Of a DNA stretch of 64,000 nucleotides, positions 59,572 through 64,000 are shown piece by piece. How positions within the stretch are numbered: position 1 is the first letter of the stretch; each line of letters opens with the position of its first letter. Both the position numbers and the translations under genes were made by a program. The notes under the pieces were generated by a model. It was not told where the DNA came from. It searched no databases and saw only the letters and a list, made by a program, of their open reading frames with translations. Source of the DNA: Burkholderiales bacterium GJ-E10 (GTDB lineage Bacteria; Pseudomonadota; Gammaproteobacteria; Burkholderiales; Burkholderiaceae_F); assembly GCA_000828975.1 (NCBI GenBank), contig AP014683.1, forward strand, positions 387,520-451,519. The letters are read 5' to 3'.

Positions 59572-60135
59572 TCACTGCGGATCGGTGCCGACGCCCGGAT
59601 CGAGGGAGATCGGCGCAAGCGCGCCCGTGAGCGTGTGCTCCCCGATCGCCAGGTACGCCTCGGAACCGCTGAACGCAACCGACATCTTCATCCGCCGTTG
59701 CAGCAGTGCGCACCAATCGGCGACCAGCCGCCGATCGACCGCGATCAGACGCAGATGCTCCGCGCGGTGGATGCGCTCGCCCGCCAGCGCCTTGCGCAAC
59801 AGATCGGGATGCTTGTGCGTGTATACCGCCACCTGCGGCGCGGCCTTGGCGGCACGGTGCACGCGCGCGGCGTCCGGCACGCCGATGTCGATCCAGGCGA
59901 GCAGGGCTCCGGTCGCATCGCGGATGTGGATCGCCGGCTCGTCCGGCGTCGAAAGCCCCGGCGAAAACCCGATGCCCGGCGCATATTCGCGGCAATACGC
60001 GAGAACCCGCGTCACCAGGTAGTCCGGTGATTCGGACGGATGGCAGGCAACGCGCAGGTTCAATGTCTCGTAGACGCCGCGGTCGGCGTCCGCCAGGTCG
60101 ATGTCGAAAATGTGGATCGTCGCATTCAGGGCCAT
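59572..60135 (-). CDS. yaeQ: YaeQ family protein
   Basis: A 187-residue protein (E. coli YaeQ 181). Signatures: TIHIFDIDLADADRGVYETL at the start, HPSESPDYLVTRVLAYCREY, GLSTPDEPAIHIRDATG, and WIDIGVPDAARVHRAAKAA. The fold is related to PD-(D/E)XK nucleases (the Asp-Glu and lysine in DEPAIH...WIDIG), although a nuclease activity is not established. It is divergent from the membrane gene at 60254. Confidence 0.93.
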   Translation of the reverse strand: MALNATIHIFDIDLADADRGVYETLNLRVACHPSESPDYLVTRVLAYCREYAPGIGFSPGLSTPDEPAIHIRDATGALLAWIDIGVPDAARVHRAAKAAPQVAVYTHKHPDLLRKALAGERIHRAEHLRLIAVDRRLVADWCALLQRRMKMSVAFSGSEAYLAIGEHTLTGALAPISLDPGVGTDPQ

Positions 60136-60253
60136 GGCCGGATGATGCCGCAGTTTCGGCCGACCGACGGCGTTGCTCCGGTGCGGGCGGATGCATGGGG
60201 CGAACCCGCAGCCGACGGCTGCGCCGGCGATCCATCCGGGATATGATCCCGGC

Positions 60254-60622
60254 ATGCCGAACCCGTTCGTGCGATTCCTGTTCCATTGGGCGATCACATC
60301 CGCTTCCTTGTGGATCGCCAGCCGGGTATTTGCCGGGATCCGGTTCGCGGACGCTTCGTCCCTGATCATATCGGCGCTGGTGCTGGGATTCGCCAACGCG
60401 GTCGTGCGGCCGGTGCTGATCGTTCTCACCTTTCCGCTGACGATATTCACCTTGGGGTTCTTCCTGCTGGTCGTGAACGCGGTCGTGTTGTTGCTCGTTT
60501 CGACGCTGGTTCGCGGATTCGAGATTTCCGGATTCTGGACCGCCTTTTTTGCCAGTATCTTCATCGCCGTGACGAATTTTTTCATCCAGGCGTTCCTCGC
60601 CGCGGCATCGACCCGCGGCTGA
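60254..60622 (+). CDS. Four-helix membrane protein, phage-holin-IV-like
   Basis: A 122-residue membrane protein with four predicted helices: FVRFLFHWAITSASLWIASR, SLIISALVLGFANAVVRPVL, VLTFPLTIFTLGFFLLVVNA and FWTAFFASIFIAVTNFFIQ. The Arg-Pro after helix 2 and FPLTIFTLGFFLLVVNA are characteristic of the widespread family annotated as holin superfamily IV (PF04020). In bacteria this is not a phage gene as a rule, and its function is unknown. No phage genes are nearby. Confidence 0.85.
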   Translation: MPNPFVRFLFHWAITSASLWIASRVFAGIRFADASSLIISALVLGFANAVVRPVLIVLTFPLTIFTLGFFLLVVNAVVLLLVSTLVRGFEISGFWTAFFASIFIAVTNFFIQAFLAAASTRG

Positions 60623-60676
60623 CGCGGGCACCGTCGCGGCGGAGGGGGATCGCCGTCGGCGGGGGAACCGCCGCGA

Positions 60677-61762
60677 TCATGGCGACACGGCGGCGGCAAC
60701 CTCGGCGGGAATCTCGGCGAGTACCGCGGCACCATGGATCGGCTGGCAGAACTCCTGGCGGATCACGATCGCTTCGCTGCGCCGGATGCGGAAGCCCCGC
60801 TCGACGAGGCGTTGCGTCCAGTGTCGTGCACTGTGCGCATACCGCCCGGAGGGGAGGAGCGCGAAGTCCGGAATGGTGCCGTCGTCTTGCGGCAGGAGTT
60901 CGAGCGTGAATGCGAACCGGCCCCCCGGGCGCAGCGCCCCGGCGACGACATCGAACACCTCGCCCAGATCGCCGAAGTAGATGAGCGCGTCGGCCATGAC
61001 GATCAAATCAAAGCCGGTCGGATCGAAGCCCATCGGATCGCCCCCGGCGGGCCGGTTCCGCAGGAATGCCGTCAGTTCGGCGTGGATCAGCCGATCGTAG
61101 ACGCCGCGCGCCCGGGCTTTTTCCAGCATCGCCTGCGACAGGTCGACCCCGGTCAGTCGACGTGCCATCGGGGCCAGCACCGGGCCGCACAGACCGGTGC
61201 CGCACCCGGCGTCGAGGATGTCGCGCGACCTGTCGGTCGGGATGTCGCCCTCGAGCAGGGCTCGCATGACCCCGGGACCATCGTAGCCCAGTACGGAAAC
61301 GAGCCGGTGATCGAATTGTTCGGCCATGCCGTCGAACAAGGTCGCAACGTAGCGGTCGGGCGCGCGATCGGGAACGCCCTGGCCGCTGCATGCCGCGAGA
61401 TGGTGCCGCGCGATCTCGTTGTCCGGCTCCTCGGCGAGCCATGCGCGGTAGCACTCGGCGGCCTGCTCGAACTGGCCCAGGCGGTAATGACAGGTGGCGA
61501 GGATCTTGTGCGGTTTTCCGTCCCAAGGCGGCTGCACGTATGCCCGCGCTTCCAGCAACGAGGCTTCTTCCAGGCGGCCGCTCGCGGCGAGGATCGCCGC
61601 CAGGTTGACGAGCGCGGGAACGGTGTCGGGAGCCGCGGCAAGGATGTTCCGGTACATCGCCTCGGCTTCGGTGAGCACGCCGGAAACATGGGTCGCGTGA
61701 GCCTGCTCGAGTGGGTCGCGAAGGGGTTCCATGGGTTCCTCGATGGGGGGCGGCCGGCTCAT
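60677..61762 (-). CDS. TPR-containing SAM-dependent methyltransferase
   Basis: A 361-residue protein. The N-terminal part (residues about 15-125) has TPR units (AMYRNILAAAPDTVPALVNL, HKILATCHYRLGQFEQAAEC). The methyltransferase domain follows: motif I DILDAGCGTGLCGPVLAPMA, motif II LTGVDLSQAMLEKAR, and IVMADALIYFGDLGEVFDVV. The Rossmann core fits class I methyltransferases that often act on small molecules or proteins; the substrate is unknown. ATG 61762 overlaps the stop of the P-type ATPase gene by 4 bp (ATGA), so the two are translationally coupled. Confidence 0.85.
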   Translation of the reverse strand: MSRPPPIEEPMEPLRDPLEQAHATHVSGVLTEAEAMYRNILAAAPDTVPALVNLAAILAASGRLEEASLLEARAYVQPPWDGKPHKILATCHYRLGQFEQAAECYRAWLAEEPDNEIARHHLAACSGQGVPDRAPDRYVATLFDGMAEQFDHRLVSVLGYDGPGVMRALLEGDIPTDRSRDILDAGCGTGLCGPVLAPMARRLTGVDLSQAMLEKARARGVYDRLIHAELTAFLRNRPAGGDPMGFDPTGFDLIVMADALIYFGDLGEVFDVVAGALRPGGRFAFTLELLPQDDGTIPDFALLPSGRYAHSARHWTQRLVERGFRIRRSEAIVIRQEFCQPIHGAAVLAEIPAEVAAAVSP

Positions 61763-64000
61763 CCGAGATGGAAACGCCGGAACGCCATGCGTTTGGTCTG
61801 GTCCAGGATCAGTGCGAATGCGGCGACGAGCGCGGCCATGGCGGCGATCAGGCCGGGCGGCACGGCCGCCATCCCGATTCCCGTCGCGGCCAGCGCACTC
61901 ACGATCGCCATGGCGGCGATGCTCGCCCATACCATGGCGGGGGCGGGTGCGAAGGACCAGATCCGGTCGTCGTTGCGCAGCACGTAGACGTTGGCCTGGG
62001 TCGTAAAGACGAGCAGCAGGAACACCATGGTGTGGATCCGGTTCGGGCCGAGGACGTAGCGGGCGCATGCCCACTCGTACAGGCCCAGAGAAAAGAGGAT
62101 CGAGATCCCGGCCAGCACCGCGGCCGCTCCGACGAGTTGTCCGGCCTGCCAGCGCTGCGGCCGGGGCGGCGGCCGGACGCGGTCGATCGCGATGCTCATG
62201 GTCAGGAAGTCGTTGGCGAACAGCAGCAGCACGATCAGGCGGGGCGAGATCAGGAAGCCGCCGGTGAGCCATAGGCCGATCGTCAAGAACACCACGATCT
62301 GCAGCGTCTTGATGACCTTGTTCAGGATGTAGGTCAGCATGCGCCGGTGCACCTCCCGCCCGGTGCCGACCACGGTGAGCACCCCGGACAGTCCGGGATC
62401 GGTGAGGACCACGCCCGCCGCCGCCTTGGCGACGTCGGTGGCGCTGGCCACCGCGATGCCCAGTTCCGCCTGTCGCAGCGCCGGGGCGTCGTTGACGCCA
62501 TCTCCCGTCATGCCGGCGACGTGTCCCGCCTGTTGCAGCGCATGGACGATGGCGTGCTTGTCCTGTGGCAGCACCCGCGCATAGATGTCGCATTGCCCGG
62601 GGTCCCGCAGACCTTCGGGACCTGCCGTGCATACGCGTGCGCCGAGGCCGAGCCGGGTGCCGATCGCGCGCGCCGTCTCCAGGGCGTCGCCGGTGGCCAT
62701 GCTCACGCGCACGCCCAGGCCGCGCAGCCGGGCGATCAGCTCGGCGGCATCGGGACGAGGCGGATCGGCGAGGCCGATCAGTCCGATCAGTGCGACGGCG
62801 TCGGGCGGCCCCCCTGCCACGGCGAGCACGCGGGCGCCATCGGCGGCGAGTTCCTGCTCGGCGCGCTGCGCCTCCGCACGCACGTCCGCGTTCGCATTGC
62901 AGCGGGCGAGAAGCGCCTCCATCGCGCCTTTGAGCGCATGCCATTGCCCGGCGCCGGATTCGTATATCCCTTCGCTGCAGCGTGTCGATGGGTCGAAGGG
63001 GTGAAAATCGGCGCGGGGAGGAATGGGCGTCGTCGATCCGCTTGCCCGGTGCGCGGTCAGGATTGCGGCATCGAGCGGGTCCTGCGAGGCGTCGTCGCTG
63101 GCCAGGGCCGCCACCCGCAGCACCTCGGCGGCAGCGGCTTCGCCCAGCGGCCGGACCCCCGAAACCGTCAGTGCGTTCTGCGTCAGGGTGCCGGTCTTGT
63201 CCGACAGCAGCGTGTCCATCGCCGCCGCCTCCTCGACTGCGGGGAGCCGGGTCACGAGCACGCCTCGGCGGGCGAGCTGCGCGCTGGCCACCGCCGTCGC
63301 CAGCGTGTAGGTCGCGGGGAGGGCCACCGGGACCGAGGCGACGAGCAGCATCAGCGCGAACACCGCGGTGTCGGCGAGCGGCAGCGCATGCTGGGCGGCA
63401 TAGGCGACGACCAGGACGATGAGCACGACGTTGAAGAGCACCAGGTGCTTGACGATCGCGAGGATCGTTCGTTGCATGTGGCTCGGGGCGCTGGCGGTGC
63501 GCACCAGTTCGGCGGTCCGGCCGTAATAGGTGCGCGCGCCGGTGGCCGCCACTTCGCCGCTTGCCTCTCCCTGGCGCACGATCGCGCCGGTGTAGGCGGG
63601 CTGGCCGGGTCCGGCGTCGACCGCCAGCGATTCCCCGGTCAGGGCGGACTGGTCGAGCGCGACCGCACCGTCGAAGAGCTGCAGGTCCGCCGGCACGAGG
63701 TCGCCGGCCCGCACGTGGACCACATCGCCGGGCACCAGTTGCGCGGCGGCGATGCGTGCCCACCGGCCGTCGCGCAGCACCCGCGCGGTCACCTGCAGTT
63801 GCCGGCGCAGCAGGGCGAGCGCATCCTGCGCCCGACGCTCCTGGACATCGGAAACCGCTGCATTGAAGACGAGCAGGAACAGGATGACCAGCGCCTCCTG
63901 ATCGCGGTGGAGCGCGCACTGCAGCACGATGACCGCTTCCAGCATCCACGGCACCGGTCCCCAGAACTTGGCGACCAGTTGCCGCCATCGCGGCGTGCGC
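61759..64000 (-). CDS. P-type ATPase, plasma-membrane H+-ATPase-like (5' end outside window)
   Basis: About 747 residues are visible; the N-terminus lies beyond position 64000. The first visible part, KFWGPVPWMLEAVIVLQ, is typical of type IIIA proton pumps. Then come the actuator loop QSALTGESLAVD, the phosphorylation site LLSDKTGTLTQNAL (Asp of DKTGT), and the nucleotide domain with ALKGAMEAL. The hinge MTGDGVNDAPALRQAELGIA follows, and a C-terminal set of membrane helices. No heavy-metal-binding or Ca2+-site signature was seen in the visible helices. H+ export is the family inference. It overlaps the methyltransferase gene. Confidence 0.9.
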   Translation of the reverse strand, partial: RTPRWRQLVAKFWGPVPWMLEAVIVLQCALHRDQEALVILFLLVFNAAVSDVQERRAQDALALLRRQLQVTARVLRDGRWARIAAAQLVPGDVVHVRAGDLVPADLQLFDGAVALDQSALTGESLAVDAGPGQPAYTGAIVRQGEASGEVAATGARTYYGRTAELVRTASAPSHMQRTILAIVKHLVLFNVVLIVLVVAYAAQHALPLADTAVFALMLLVASVPVALPATYTLATAVASAQLARRGVLVTRLPAVEEAAAMDTLLSDKTGTLTQNALTVSGVRPLGEAAAAEVLRVAALASDDASQDPLDAAILTAHRASGSTTPIPPRADFHPFDPSTRCSEGIYESGAGQWHALKGAMEALLARCNANADVRAEAQRAEQELAADGARVLAVAGGPPDAVALIGLIGLADPPRPDAAELIARLRGLGVRVSMATGDALETARAIGTRLGLGARVCTAGPEGLRDPGQCDIYARVLPQDKHAIVHALQQAGHVAGMTGDGVNDAPALRQAELGIAVASATDVAKAAAGVVLTDPGLSGVLTVVGTGREVHRRMLTYILNKVIKTLQIVVFLTIGLWLTGGFLISPRLIVLLLFANDFLTMSIAIDRVRPPPRPQRWQAGQLVGAAAVLAGISILFSLGLYEWACARYVLGPNRIHTMVFLLLVFTTQANVYVLRNDDRIWSFAPAPAMVWASIAAMAIVSALAATGIGMAAVPPGLIAAMAALVAAFALILDQTKRMAFRRFHLG

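Noticed and set aside
60254-60622. Prophage lysis gene (holin)
   Set aside because: The four-helix family is common in bacterial chromosomes and no other phage gene is nearby.

Overview
The window is GC-rich and reads as the chromosome of a betaproteobacterium, most likely from Burkholderiales or a close order. This rests on gene order and protein character: rplM-rpsI followed by argC, bactofilin, erpA, anmK and tyrS; carAB-greA-yhbY-rlmE-ftsH-folP-glmM leading into pstB-phoU-phoB-phoR; a 16-strand general porin; and a coq7-type ubiquinone hydroxylase. No ribosomal RNA, complete insertion sequence or CRISPR array was seen.

Layout. 1-8.7 kb (minus strand): uvrA running off the left edge, an M20 amidohydrolase and the cytochrome c maturation genes ccmEFGHI. 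8.8-14.1 kb (plus): an acyl-CoA synthetase and bioA-bioF-bioD. 14.1-23.4 kb: a Gly/Trp/Tyr-rich exported protein, a MASE1 histidine kinase with a FixJ-type regulator, and a complete RND efflux operon (pump, adaptor, outer-membrane channel). 23.4-34.3 kb: porin, coq7, an OsmC-like protein, rplM-rpsI, argC, a coiled-coil membrane protein, bactofilin, erpA, anmK, tyrS, a phosphoglycerate mutase-like enzyme and a TPR-like membrane protein. 34.4-49.3 kb: the housekeeping block carA-gmhA-carB-greA, yhbY (minus), rlmE-ftsH-folP-glmM, pstB-phoU-phoB-phoR. 49.36-49.63 kb: tRNA-Pro, tRNA-Arg and tRNA-His.

Accessory-looking region (about 49.6-55.3 kb), directly behind tRNA-His. It holds a FitAB/VapBC-like toxin-antitoxin pair with a perfect palindromic operator. 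Next comes a collapsed RNA/DNA-repair cassette in which pieces of DNA polymerase X, archease and the RNA ligase RtcB are joined by deletions. It ends with a large protein that combines Sel1-like repeats with two tandem CbxX-type AAA+ ATPase domains. From 55.3 kb to the right edge are a stress-protein-like membrane protein, fumarase C, an EF-hand membrane protein, a 38-residue membrane peptide, rsuA, a small exported helical protein, yaeQ, a holin-like membrane protein, a TPR-methyltransferase and a P-type (H+-ATPase-like) pump cut by the right edge.

Points that stand out: (1) a palindromic repeat of about 40 bp lies in frame inside two unrelated genes, uvrA and bioA, each time in a linker; (2) the polX-archease-rtcB locus has shrunk through deletions, one with visible microhomology, and the surviving RtcB core lacks its guanylylated histidine; (3) pstSCA is missing between glmM and pstB although a Pho box is present; (4) gmhA sits between carA and carB with a 4-bp overlap to carA; (5) the RND pump differs from AcrB at two positions of the proton relay. 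All calls come from reading the sequence; no database search was run.
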